The notes: generated by a model not told the origin, from the sequence alone. A DNA stretch of 43,791 nt from Limisphaerales bacterium (GCA_024761205.1 JAMASS010000014.1:1-43791); one strand, 5' to 3'. Positions 24,845-33,401 are shown, counted from the first letter of the stretch. Made by a program: numbers and translations.

Positions 24845-27037
24845 TTAGTACTTCTTCTTTAGATTCAATTCTTGCCGTCCTGTGGTCTTCCCAGGTTTGG
24901 CTTCACCGTTTTTCTGATTTTTCTTCTTTAAATCCTTCGAGTCTTCTGCCTTTGAGTAATAATCGTAATAGTAACCGCTGTAATAATAATAGTAGGAGTC
25001 CTGAGAAATATTGATATTGTTAAGCACAACTCCCAACAAGTTGCCGCCAACTTTCTCAACCATCTGCTTCGCTCTCACAGTCATCGCTTGGGGATACTTC
25101 CGATATTGAATGACCAGCAGTGACATGTCGACCTCGCTGGCGAGAATTGAGGCGTCGCTAACACCCATGATCGGAGGCGAATCAAAAAAGACGAAATCGT
25201 ATCGGTTCTTCACATCCTTGACAAAGGTCTTCATCTGAGTGGAGTTCAGAATACCGAGAGAACTACTCGGTAGCTTTCCGCTCGGCAGGAAATCCAAAGT
25301 CGACAAGCTGGTAGTCTGAATAACTTCATCCAGTTTGACCGACTGCATCAAATAGTTGGTCAACCCCTTTGCATTGGAGACACCCACGACCTTGTGAAGA
25401 CTCGGACGCCTCAAGTCCGAGTCAACGACCAACACCTTGTTGTTGTTTTGCGCAAAAATCGTCGAAAGATTAAAAATCGTCGTAGATTTTCCTTCGCCGG
25501 CTCCCCCGCTAACAACAGTTATTGTAGTGGCATCGTCGGTTTTTCGCGAAAAAAGCACATTAGTCCGTAGCACGCGATACGCCTCTGCGTGTGGGCTATC
25601 CGGACCCTCTTCGAGCAAGGAACCCACATTCTGCGGAATCACTCCCAATACCGGTGCTCCTAGTGCCTGCTCGACATCATCAATGGTCTTAACGGAGGTA
25701 TCAAGATACTCGATAAAGAAAGCCAAACCAACACCGACAACCAAGCCAACAAGAACGCCAAGCGCAATGTTCAAACCAATATTCGGACGAACGGGCTTCA
25801 TCGCTTCCTCAGCGGGATCGTAAATCTCCACAATCGACTCCCTCGGCAATCTGCTATCCACGATCTCTTGAAGCATTCGAACAAAAATCATATCACGAAC
25901 CTTCTGGAGAGTTTCCAACTCACGTTTGGCACGGAAGTATGGACGATATTCTGCGATGTTTTCGGCGTCTTTCTGTTTGGCTTCGTCAACAGCATCAGCC
26001 AAGCTCGCCTCTTGCGCTTCCGTAGCTTTCAGTTGCGTTTGTAGACCGATCAAGATCCCGTCGAGCCGATCTTCGATCTGTTGCTCCAACGTCTCCTTCA
26101 AGTCGAGTAGGCTACGCATCTCTGGATTTTCCGGTCCCTGAAACGCGCGATTCCTGGCGATCTGCTGTCTAGCCACGTCGTACTCATTGAACAACCTCGA
26201 CAAATTGAGATCGTTCGGAATGGCTGTTAAAGCGGCCTTTCTCAGTTCGTCCCGCGGTAGGACTGAAAGGCTGTCATAGAGTGTTTTGTAGCGAAGATAA
26301 AAGGCCTTCGAGCTGGCACGCTCCGTCTCCATCTTCAGCACGGTCTGGGGTTCGATCGGTGTCGCTAATGAACTTCCTTCCGGGCTATAGATATCCGCAA
26401 TTTTTTTCTCGAGCTTTAGCCGATCGACTTCGGCCTGCCACTCCGTCACCTCCTCGTTCTTTTGGTCAAGCATCTCTTTCAAGGCGCTGATGCCTTTCTG
26501 AGATTGATTCTGCTGAGTTTGCAGTCGGTGTTTTTGGTACTCCTCGGCAATAGTATTGGCGATAGCCGCAGCCTCCTTACGGTCCTCGCTATAAGCCGTG
26601 ATCTCAATGATGCCGGTATTTCGAAACTGACTAACCTCGATCAGTTTCTGGAGAGTCATGTAGGTCTCATTCGTGGTCAATGTGTCCACGTTGTAGCGTT
26701 TGGCCCATTCATTGTTCAGTTCGAGAGTATTAATGACCTGATACAGCACTTTCTTGGACTGAATCTTTTCAAACTCAGTTTGAATCCAATAAGGATCATG
26801 CTGAGCCGTGGCCTGAATGCCTAACAAGGTACCAATATCTGGATTATCCTTTTTAATAGAGATTCGAGCCGTGCTCGCATAAGTAGGTTTCAGCAAAAAG
26901 GTGACCACGGTGGTGGTCAAAACCACCAACAGAAAGACAGCCAAAACTACTGTCTTCCGAATACGGATGATGCGCCAATAATCGAGAAAGTGCAGCTTAG
27001 CGTCTTGGGCTTTCTTGGAGTTACTGCCTGATTGCAT
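24845..27037 (-). CDS. Polysaccharide co-polymerase / bacterial tyrosine kinase (Wzc type)
   Basis: This 730-residue inner-membrane protein controls polymer length and export in Wzy-dependent polysaccharide assembly and autophosphorylates on tyrosine. Residues 30-48 and about 420-440 are membrane segments of the Wzz domain, with a coiled-coil periplasmic region between them. The cytosolic kinase has Walker A SGGAGEGKST (510-519), Walker A' VLVVDSDLRRP (535-545) and Walker B VFFDSP (616-621). The C-terminal tail carries a tyrosine cluster of ten Tyr between residues 682 and 694, the usual autophosphorylation site. A terminator ends 6 nt before the start codon, and no Shine-Dalgarno sequence is visible. 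The next gene begins 2 nt after its stop. Confidence 0.92.
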   Translation of the reverse strand: MQSGSNSKKAQDAKLHFLDYWRIIRIRKTVVLAVFLLVVLTTTVVTFLLKPTYASTARISIKKDNPDIGTLLGIQATAQHDPYWIQTEFEKIQSKKVLYQVINTLELNNEWAKRYNVDTLTTNETYMTLQKLIEVSQFRNTGIIEITAYSEDRKEAAAIANTIAEEYQKHRLQTQQNQSQKGISALKEMLDQKNEEVTEWQAEVDRLKLEKKIADIYSPEGSSLATPIEPQTVLKMETERASSKAFYLRYKTLYDSLSVLPRDELRKAALTAIPNDLNLSRLFNEYDVARQQIARNRAFQGPENPEMRSLLDLKETLEQQIEDRLDGILIGLQTQLKATEAQEASLADAVDEAKQKDAENIAEYRPYFRAKRELETLQKVRDMIFVRMLQEIVDSRLPRESIVEIYDPAEEAMKPVRPNIGLNIALGVLVGLVVGVGLAFFIEYLDTSVKTIDDVEQALGAPVLGVIPQNVGSLLEEGPDSPHAEAYRVLRTNVLFSRKTDDATTITVVSGGAGEGKSTTIFNLSTIFAQNNNKVLVVDSDLRRPSLHKVVGVSNAKGLTNYLMQSVKLDEVIQTTSLSTLDFLPSGKLPSSSLGILNSTQMKTFVKDVKNRYDFVFFDSPPIMGVSDASILASEVDMSLLVIQYRKYPQAMTVRAKQMVEKVGGNLLGVVLNNINISQDSYYYYYSGYYYDYYSKAEDSKDLKKKNQKNGEAKPGKTTGRQELNLKKKY

Positions 27038-27043
27038 ATCGTC

Positions 27044-27076
27044 AAAAAAAGAGGCCAGAATATTGTTTCCAGCCTC
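27044..27076 (-). terminator. Rho-independent terminator before the BY-kinase gene
   Basis: On the minus strand a 10-bp stem forms between 27076-27067 (GAGGCTGGAA) and 27060-27051 (TTCTGGCCTC). It has two G-T wobbles and a 6-nt loop, and seven T residues follow at 27050-27044. It lies after the beta-barrel gene. Its T-run ends only 6 nt before the BY-kinase ATG, so it would end most barrel transcripts or act as an attenuator for the downstream genes. Confidence 0.72.
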
Positions 27077-27104
27077 CCGAACACTATTTTAGACCGTGTA
27101 GATT

Positions 27105-28373
27105 CTAGTAGCTCGCTCGGAATCCGATGTAAACACGATTTCGATCATAGCTTCTTTGACCAATATCAGAATCTAGTCGATCAAAATTGTAACCTACCTC
27201 GGTTGAGAAGAATTGGTCGATCATGTAAGAGGCATTGACTCCGAAAGCCCAGTACTCGTCCCTTAATCCATCAACAGTCCCTCCTCCCTCGAAGGCACCA
27301 TTGAGGTAGTGACCAACCAAAGATGCCTCAATTTTCGATGTCACTTGATGATTAATCGAGGCATACACAGCGGTCTGCTCTTGGTCAAGAATCGGATCTT
27401 CCGGGCTGACGACAAGCGCAAGATCATTGCGTTGCCGTTCGTGCCTCACGCCAACCTGAATGTTGCTGCCTTCCGCATAGCCGTAGGTCAAATTGGCATC
27501 CGCATAGGGATTGATTGCGCTGTCTTCAGGGATAGTCCGGATATTTTCCGCATTGGGAAACTCTGCAAGCTGAACACCAAAACGAACGGAACCCTGCAAG
27601 CTCGGCGTGAAGGCATGATCAAGACCGGTATAGATGTAGTGGGAATCACTGTCGCGAACTTCTGGAGTTAAGTCGCTTGGTTCAATTACGAAGTTATATC
27701 TAAGTGGCCTATCCTCGGTGTAGTTCACTGCCTTGAATCGGTAACCGATTAATCCGATGGTATTCGGATTGAGTTGAGCTCGAAAGTGAATCAAGGGGGA
27801 ATGCTCCATGCGGTCAAGCAAGTTAGCAAAGCCCGGATCGTCATACTTGAGAAGCCGATTCGAGTAGCCCCAATAAACTGAATGAATGGGGGAAATAGCC
27901 GCCGTGGCATAGATATGGGCTTCGTTATCAAGATAGTCCTGCAGGCCTCTCAAAGGAGTGCCCGTTCCCGTCTCGACTCTCGGTTCCTGTGTAATCCGGA
28001 AGGTATTTCCTAACTCAATCGACAAAGACGGGGACACATCCTGAGTCAAATTGACAGCAACCGTGTGAGAATTGTCATCACTGTCGGGGTCCCGGTCTTC
28101 ATACCAACGCAGTCCGTAGGTATAGCCCACACCGAAGTGAACCTGTTCGCGAACGATGTTGTAACTCAGTGAAGGTTTAACCTCAATGCCATAGCTTTCC
28201 TGCTGGGCGAGGGCGTTCGGGGAAGTCGTGATGTTGTCATCGTAAAATCCCCGTAGTGATGCTGAAATGCTCCACGGCTTCGATGTTTGTGTCGGGCTCA
28301 AGCCGACATGCGCCGCCTGCAGCGTAGCGACACCGACAGCAGCAATACCCACGGAAGCAATAATTTTTTTCAT
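27105..28373 (-). CDS. Outer-membrane beta-barrel protein of the polysaccharide locus
   Basis: The 422-residue product begins with a Sec signal peptide (KKIIASVGIAAVGVATLQAA, cleaved near residue 21). Alternating hydrophobic/aromatic beta strands follow throughout, for example GVGYTYGLRWYED and GLIGYRFKAVNYTED. It ends in RVYIGFRASY, an aromatic-terminated strand typical of outer-membrane barrels. About 16-18 strands can be sketched. A TTG start at 28382 is possible, but the ATG at 28373 is better. It sits between a glycosyltransferase gene and a BY-kinase gene. OPX proteins lacking the Wza helix are known to work with separate barrels in other bacteria, so an export-pore role is likely. No enzyme motif is seen. 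Confidence 0.75.
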   Translation of the reverse strand: MKKIIASVGIAAVGVATLQAAHVGLSPTQTSKPWSISASLRGFYDDNITTSPNALAQQESYGIEVKPSLSYNIVREQVHFGVGYTYGLRWYEDRDPDSDDNSHTVAVNLTQDVSPSLSIELGNTFRITQEPRVETGTGTPLRGLQDYLDNEAHIYATAAISPIHSVYWGYSNRLLKYDDPGFANLLDRMEHSPLIHFRAQLNPNTIGLIGYRFKAVNYTEDRPLRYNFVIEPSDLTPEVRDSDSHYIYTGLDHAFTPSLQGSVRFGVQLAEFPNAENIRTIPEDSAINPYADANLTYGYAEGSNIQVGVRHERQRNDLALVVSPEDPILDQEQTAVYASINHQVTSKIEASLVGHYLNGAFEGGGTVDGLRDEYWAFGVNASYMIDQFFSTEVGYNFDRLDSDIGQRSYDRNRVYIGFRASY

Positions 28374-28436
28374 ACCGTACAAAAAATCCTGTTAATACGA
28401 GGTTCTCGGGCTGATCTCTTTCTGATACGTCAGATG

Positions 28437-28465
28437 TTTTTAATGTTTGAATGGGAGGTTGTCAA
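28437..28465 (-). promoter_or_regulatory. Sigma-70-like promoter before the beta-barrel gene
   Basis: Reading the minus strand, a perfect -35 TTGACA at 28465-28460 is followed after exactly 17 nt by TAAAAA at 28442-28437, a 4/6 match to the -10 consensus. Transcription would begin near 28430, leaving a leader of about 57 nt before the barrel ATG at 28373. It lies in the 118-nt gap after the glycosyltransferase stop, so the export genes can be transcribed independently of the upstream regulators. Confidence 0.5.
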
Positions 28466-28491
28466 ACAGAAATCATCGAATTCCAATCTAT

Positions 28492-30297
28492 TTAACGCTC
28501 CTCCGTATTCCACCGCGGCCAATCCGTCAAAACCAGCTGGTCTGGCAAGAAACGATCGTCCGCATGCAGCAATGGAAAACCCTTCGGCAGATTCTTCCGA
28601 AGGTAGATGTCCATGTGCAGGCGACCCCATGCCCAACTGGAGTTCCGAATCATTTGCGTTAGAAAATTCCCATCAGTTGTAATGGGCGTCAAGTAGAGCC
28701 CATTAATCGGTTTGTAGGCGTCGTTAATGGCGTAAAAATCAGGATCCAGATTCTTGGTCAACCACAAACACTTCTTGTCGGCGTACCAACCCACCGCCCA
28801 CGGCATGTCGCTCATGATCAACTCATCCGCCTCAAACCAATTGCCTACCTGTTGAATCAAAGGAGGACTGTAAGGCGGATAAGCAACGCGACTGCTTTGC
28901 GGCGGTAACATTCGGAAGATTAATGGCAGACAGGCCAATAGCGCGACCAGGATGCTCACGTAATACTGAGCACTGGCAAAATTCAGGTTTAACTGGTCCA
29001 AAAGCAAAAAAAACATCCCAGAGCCAAAGGCGTAAATCAAAGGCAAAAGAAGGATAATTAAATTCTGGCTATTCACTTGGGGTGAGTGTCGACTCAAATG
29101 CGTTGTGCCCAGTGCCTGCGCAATGCCCAGCGTCAAGAGCGCGAGAAGCGTGAAGACCCGTAATCGATTCAGCCTCTTGCTTTCAAAGGGCACCAACAAA
29201 CCGACCAGGAAAAAGGCGCTGAGCCAACTCCCCCCGAGTTTGGGTATCTCATTTTCCAGGATGTTTCCAGAGTTCTCCAAAACCTTCCGTATTTTCTCGC
29301 GAAGCGACACCGAACTAAGTTCTCCCTGCAACGTTCGCTCCAAATCGTTATCGCGATAACGATTTGAATCCTGCCAATGAGCATACCCGGCCGTTCCAAA
29401 AAAGCGGCCACTCAATTGATGGTTTCGCCACAACCACGGCGCAACAACGATTCCAAAAACGATCAAGATCACTCCGATTGAGAGTAAACGTTTCCCCGGC
29501 AAGTAAAGTGCACAGAAAAAAATCACCGGCACGATCAATAATCCTAACGAATAGCGTGTCATCATGAGACTTCCCAAGAGCAGGCCGCAAGCAGCCGCTC
29601 TCAAAATATAGAACGCCATACTTCTTGGCTCGCTTGCCTCCGTTGACTCACTGTCCTCAGATTCGTGCCGGCTCTCCAAACTCAACAAACAACCGACCAG
29701 CAAAAGCAGAAACAAGATCGCCAAGTTGGTCGAAAGTCCCGAAAAACAAAAACGCCACATAATATCGGTACCCAAAAACACCGCAATGGCAAACCAAGCT
29801 ACCGAATCGTCAAAAAGCCGCTTTGCCAGCCGAAACAAAACAACCGCCGACAAGATGAAAAAAATCTGATTAATCACACCGATGATAACCTCGGGCTGAA
29901 AGCGGCTGAAACCTTTGGAATGAAGTGCCGGGATTTCGAAATCGAACGGGAGCATCTTCATCGCCCCAGCCAAGAGGCTAAGGTACAGAGGCGCGTTGGC
30001 GAGATCGGGATGATGCCCCTTCAGCAACATCGGATCGTCGAAATCATCCTTACGAGTCTCGCCGACGATTTTAAGGCTCAGCGGCCGAATGAAATTAGTC
30101 GAAAACCCCTTTCCACTAGCCACATTGTGAGCCACTTGAGCGCCGTCCATACCTTCAATCGAGGCGAATCCGGTGGCCTCCCGGAGGTTATACAGCACTA
30201 ATACCGTGATAAAAACAAGTACTCCGGCTGCTATTGAAATATATCGCTGGCCTTCGCTGACTTCAAATTTGTGAATGATATCCTGAATTGTCTGCAT
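28492..30297 (-). CDS. Multi-pass GT-C glycosyltransferase-like membrane protein
   Basis: The 601-residue product has 10-12 membrane segments starting at residues 20-36. It resembles the GT-C group (PMT/ArnT type), which uses lipid-linked sugar donors. The first extracytoplasmic loop holds FASIEGMDGAQVAHNVASGKGF, where acidic residues would be catalytic, as in GT-C enzymes. The loop also contains KGHHPDLANAPLYLSLLAG. The C-terminal 150 residues form a soluble domain ending WPRWNTEER. Its start is 6 nt after the response-regulator stop, which suggests one operon with the two-component genes. The acceptor, lipid or polysaccharide, cannot be told. A perfect 26-bp palindrome at 29341-29366 falls in the loop coding NRYRDNDL. 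Confidence 0.75.
   Translation of the reverse strand: MQTIQDIIHKFEVSEGQRYISIAAGVLVFITVLVLYNLREATGFASIEGMDGAQVAHNVASGKGFSTNFIRPLSLKIVGETRKDDFDDPMLLKGHHPDLANAPLYLSLLAGAMKMLPFDFEIPALHSKGFSRFQPEVIIGVINQIFFILSAVVLFRLAKRLFDDSVAWFAIAVFLGTDIMWRFCFSGLSTNLAILFLLLLVGCLLSLESRHESEDSESTEASEPRSMAFYILRAAACGLLLGSLMMTRYSLGLLIVPVIFFCALYLPGKRLLSIGVILIVFGIVVAPWLWRNHQLSGRFFGTAGYAHWQDSNRYRDNDLERTLQGELSSVSLREKIRKVLENSGNILENEIPKLGGSWLSAFFLVGLLVPFESKRLNRLRVFTLLALLTLGIAQALGTTHLSRHSPQVNSQNLIILLLPLIYAFGSGMFFLLLDQLNLNFASAQYYVSILVALLACLPLIFRMLPPQSSRVAYPPYSPPLIQQVGNWFEADELIMSDMPWAVGWYADKKCLWLTKNLDPDFYAINDAYKPINGLYLTPITTDGNFLTQMIRNSSWAWGRLHMDIYLRKNLPKGFPLLHADDRFLPDQLVLTDWPRWNTEER
29341..29366. repeat. Perfect 26-bp palindrome inside the glycosyltransferase gene
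   Basis: The left half is CAAATCGTTATCG and the right half is its exact reverse complement, with no spacer. The centre is the NruI core TCGCGA. It encodes residues NRYRDND on the minus strand in frame. A 26-bp perfect palindrome is not expected by chance in a window this size (order 0.001). Confidence 0.85.
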
Positions 30298-30303
30298 CCC
30301 AAC

Positions 30304-31671
30304 TCAGCGGTCGATTTCCAACCGCGCGATTCTCCTGTGCAGAGTTCGTCGGCTCATTCCCAACAAGCCTGCGGCCTCAGTCTTATTGCCTTTTGTTTTT
30401 TTCAGTGCTTGAACGATTAATTGCTTCTCATTATTTGCGACCGAAAGCGGTCCTCCCAATTTTTCGAACGGGTTCCCTGACAGCGGCGGGGTCCGGATAG
30501 CAGCTGGCAGATCGCTTACTGTAATCTGCTTGCCGGTTGAAAATACAACCGCGTGTTCCACCGCCGCTCTCAGTTCACGCACATTGCCCGGCCAGTCAAA
30601 TTGGATCAAGCACTCCAAAGCCTCAGGCGTGTATTCGTCCACTTTTTTGTTATTTTGGCCAGCGAATTCTTGCAGAAACTTCAGCGCCAAAGCCGGAATA
30701 TCTGTCGATCTTTCTCGAAGCGGCGGCAACATAATCTCCACAACACACAATCTATAGTATAAGTCTACCCTAAAGCTGCCTTCCAAGACCAAGCGCTTCA
30801 GGTCCTTATTCGTCGCCGCAACCAAACGCACATCCGTCTTTAGAGTCCGATTGGAGCCGACACGTTCAAATGTGCGTTCACCAAGGATTCGTAATAACTT
30901 GACCTGTGTCGCTCCATCGATCTCGCCGATTTCGTCCAGGAAAATGGTTCCCCCATTGGCTTGCTCGAAGCGGCCGATTCTTCGTTCATGAGCTCCCGTG
31001 AAGGCACCCTTTTCATGCCCAAATAGTTCACTCTCCAAGAGATTAGGCGACAGGCCGGCACAGTGCACTATGACGAGAGCGTTATTGGCCCGATTACTCA
31101 GCTGATGAATGGCCTTCGCAATCAGTTCCTTGCCCGTTCCACTCTCACCTGTGATGAGAATATTCGCTGAAGATGGCGCGACCTGGTTGACGATCTCCAG
31201 GAGCCCTTGCATGGCCGGTGACTCCCCGACGATGCTTTCTAGTCGGAATTTCTTGTCTAGGCGCCGCCGCAAATCCGCGTTCTCGGCCTCTAATTTCTGA
31301 ATTTTAAGGGCCCGTGAGATTTTCTTCTCTAAATCCTCCAACAACATCCCACCCTTGGAAATATAATCGTCCGCGCCGTGCTTCATTGCCTCAACGGCGA
31401 TGTCCTCCGAGCCATACGCGGTCATCAGGATGCAAATCGGTGACTTCGGAAGATTTTTCGCCCGAACAATCAACGCGAGGCCATCCTCTTTGGGCATCTT
31501 GTAATCAGTTAACAGCACATCAACATATTCCGTTTCCATCAGGCTGATCGCCGACTCGGAATCCTCCGCCACATAAACGTCATACTGCTCCTCCAAGATA
31601 GCCCGCAGTCCGTCCCTCTGCGTCTTCTCATCATCGACGATAAGCAATAGAGGTTTCTTGTCCGTGGTCAC
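30304..31671 (-). CDS. NtrC-family sigma-54 response regulator
   Basis: The 455-residue product has three domains. The receiver domain has acidic Asp13/Asp14 and the phospho-acceptor Asp56 in LLTDYKMPKEDG. The usual KP near residue 105 is replaced by KG (DYISKGG). The AAA+ domain has Walker A GESGTGKE, the sigma-54 contact loop GAFTGA and Walker B-type GGTIFLDEIGE. The C-terminal Fis-type helix-turn-helix reads NKTEAAGLLGMSRRTLHRRI. It therefore activates sigma-54 promoters when phosphorylated. The gene follows the histidine kinase by 54 nt and precedes the glycosyltransferase by 6 nt, so it probably governs the polysaccharide genes. I did not find a clear -24/-12 promoter in the window. Confidence 0.93.
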   Translation of the reverse strand: MTTDKKPLLLIVDDEKTQRDGLRAILEEQYDVYVAEDSESAISLMETEYVDVLLTDYKMPKEDGLALIVRAKNLPKSPICILMTAYGSEDIAVEAMKHGADDYISKGGMLLEDLEKKISRALKIQKLEAENADLRRRLDKKFRLESIVGESPAMQGLLEIVNQVAPSSANILITGESGTGKELIAKAIHQLSNRANNALVIVHCAGLSPNLLESELFGHEKGAFTGAHERRIGRFEQANGGTIFLDEIGEIDGATQVKLLRILGERTFERVGSNRTLKTDVRLVAATNKDLKRLVLEGSFRVDLYYRLCVVEIMLPPLRERSTDIPALALKFLQEFAGQNNKKVDEYTPEALECLIQFDWPGNVRELRAAVEHAVVFSTGKQITVSDLPAAIRTPPLSGNPFEKLGGPLSVANNEKQLIVQALKKTKGNKTEAAGLLGMSRRTLHRRIARLEIDR

Positions 31672-31725
31672 TTTATCTTTTGTCGTTTTGCTTGCGAACC
31701 GGTGATTCCTCCGATCAGCCTGGCC

Positions 31726-32976
31726 CTAACTGATTACTTCAACCGGGGTGACCGATTCATCCTCGGCGGTCGGCAGGAGACGTGGTCCCTCCGGTTCACT
31801 GGGTAGCCAAATGCGGAATTGTGTGCCGCACTCACTTCCCGGCTCTACCAAAATACGGCCTAAGTGCTGTCCGATGATTCGATGAACGAGCATCAGCCCG
31901 AGGCCAGAACCTTTCTTTTTCGTGGTAAAGTAAGGTTCGAAAATTCGATTGATCTTCTCCTTTGAAATTCCGGTACCGGTATCTTCAACCCCAAGCCAAA
32001 CACCACTCTCTTCAATCGAGGTTCGCACCGTCAGTTGACCACCTCGAGTCATTGCTTGTATGGCGTTCTTTATAAGATTTACTAATACTTGTTTGATTTG
32101 GTTGGCGTCAATGAGCGCTTTCGCTGGCTTCTCACACAAGTCAAGTGTCAGGGCTAGTCCGCGGTTGTCGATCTCTGGATTCAAGAGATCGATCGTCTCC
32201 ATGACGATTTGGTTCACATCATCAAGTTGAAGCGTCGGTTTGACCGGCCGAATAGCTTGAAGGAACTGACGTACAATATAGTCTAGCCGAGTAATCTCGT
32301 CACGGGCCACCTGCAGATAGTCCTGGAGCTTGCCGATCATCTCATCGGCCTTCTCACGATCTGTGACTCGCTCGATACCGTCGTTTAAGCTTGAGAGATT
32401 CTTCATCTCTCTTTCGAGCAATTGCAAATGAATGTGAAGCGCATGAAGAGGATTCCCGATTTCATGGGCGACACTACCTGCCAGCAAAGTCAACGCCTGA
32501 AGTCGTTCGCTCTCTATAACTTCGAAGGTTTCCTTCCTGCTCTCCGTGGCATCGTGAAAGATCACGACCTGCCCAGAACCACTCTCAGCCTCACTATCTA
32601 AAGGCGCCACGGCAACACGCAAAAAGCTCTCCTTCGGATAGTTGATCTCAATGTCGAATTGGAAAACATCTTCGCGCCTCCTCGTGTCAGCCTTACACGC
32701 AGCTTGCAAATTAAGGTCAGGAATAAATCGCGTGACACTTTCACCCAAGACGTCATCTTTCGGTAATCCTAAAAGAGTAATGGCGGCTTGATTATAGTAA
32801 TGGATCCGCTCCTCGTCATCCAATACTAAAACCCCATCATGAATAGTATTAAAAAGGGTTTCCAAAAAACGATGCTCACGAGCCAATTGGCCGACAACGG
32901 CATGAATACTATCGGCATCAAGTCGGTCAATTTGCCCAAGCGCCTTCTCAAGAAAGTTCGATTTCTTTTTAGCCAT
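31726..32976 (-). CDS. PAS-containing sensor histidine kinase
   Basis: The 416-residue product has no membrane segment and is predicted to be cytosolic. A PAS domain (about 35-145, HDGVLVLDDEERIHYYNQAA) is followed by a dimerisation domain with the phospho-accepting His171 in SVAHEIGNPLHAL. The HATPase domain has N-box NLIKNAIQAM, G1 VEDTGTGISKEKI, F-box FEPYFTTKKKG and G2 GSGLGLMLV. It is NtrB-like and pairs with the response regulator 54 nt downstream. The signal sensed is unknown, since no periplasmic domain is present. It starts at the end of a 425-nt gap after mnmG. Confidence 0.93.
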   Translation of the reverse strand: MAKKKSNFLEKALGQIDRLDADSIHAVVGQLAREHRFLETLFNTIHDGVLVLDDEERIHYYNQAAITLLGLPKDDVLGESVTRFIPDLNLQAACKADTRRREDVFQFDIEINYPKESFLRVAVAPLDSEAESGSGQVVIFHDATESRKETFEVIESERLQALTLLAGSVAHEIGNPLHALHIHLQLLEREMKNLSSLNDGIERVTDREKADEMIGKLQDYLQVARDEITRLDYIVRQFLQAIRPVKPTLQLDDVNQIVMETIDLLNPEIDNRGLALTLDLCEKPAKALIDANQIKQVLVNLIKNAIQAMTRGGQLTVRTSIEESGVWLGVEDTGTGISKEKINRIFEPYFTTKKKGSGLGLMLVHRIIGQHLGRILVEPGSECGTQFRIWLPSEPEGPRLLPTAEDESVTPVEVIS

Positions 32977-33401
32977 ACGGAATTGGCGGATCTACCAAAC
33001 CATATCACAGATGATGCCTACAACCATTTCTTTCGCTTGAATTGCCAATAGGGCTCGGCTGTGGATAGGGTCGCCACTGCTCGTGATCGACTCACAAAAC
33101 ATCTGCGTGTCTGCCAAAATCATCGGCATTAAGATGCATTGATATTCTGACTAGTGAGGCGAACCTGCGTTTGAAAATATATAAAACGTATCAAAAACAG
33201 CAATCTACAGCGCCTGATTGTCTACCTGCAGGTCACTGCGACTAGTCTCTTTTGCATTGCGATTTCATCCGTGAACATCCCAATATCTCGGTTCCATTAC
33301 CCGCCAGCATCGACAACTGAACCTAACAGCCAAGAAATTCCTATGAGACGCAGAAGCGTCTTCAAAACTGTTCCACATAGAACATATGTCGCAGACCTCA
33401 G
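32977..33401. other. Intergenic region mnmG / histidine kinase
   Basis: No gene is recognisable in these 425 bases. They contain an AT-rich patch (about 33173-33205), a 10-bp palindrome ACCTGCAGGT near 33223, a hairpin AGACGC/GCGTCT at 33346-33361 without a T-run, and a parS-like sequence at 33369-33384. A sequence one base off a DnaA box lies at 33060-33068. The promoter of the histidine kinase must be here, but no clear -10/-35 pair was found. Confidence 0.5.
33369..33384. other. Degenerate parS-like site
   Basis: TGTTCCACATAGAACA matches the perfect site at 34621 at 14 of 16 positions. The two differences fall in the central CACGTG core. It is 17 nt beyond the mnmG stop, in intergenic DNA. 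Functional ParB binding is uncertain because the core is altered. Confidence 0.4.

Noticed and set aside
30304-32976. PrsK/PrsR exosortase-linked two-component system
   Set aside because: The kinase and regulator are ordinary NtrB/NtrC-like. No exosortase or PEP-CTERM protein is in the window.
33346-33361. Hairpin after mnmG as a terminator
   Set aside because: The stem AGACGC/GCGTCT has no T-run on the minus strand, so it is unlikely to end mnmG transcription.
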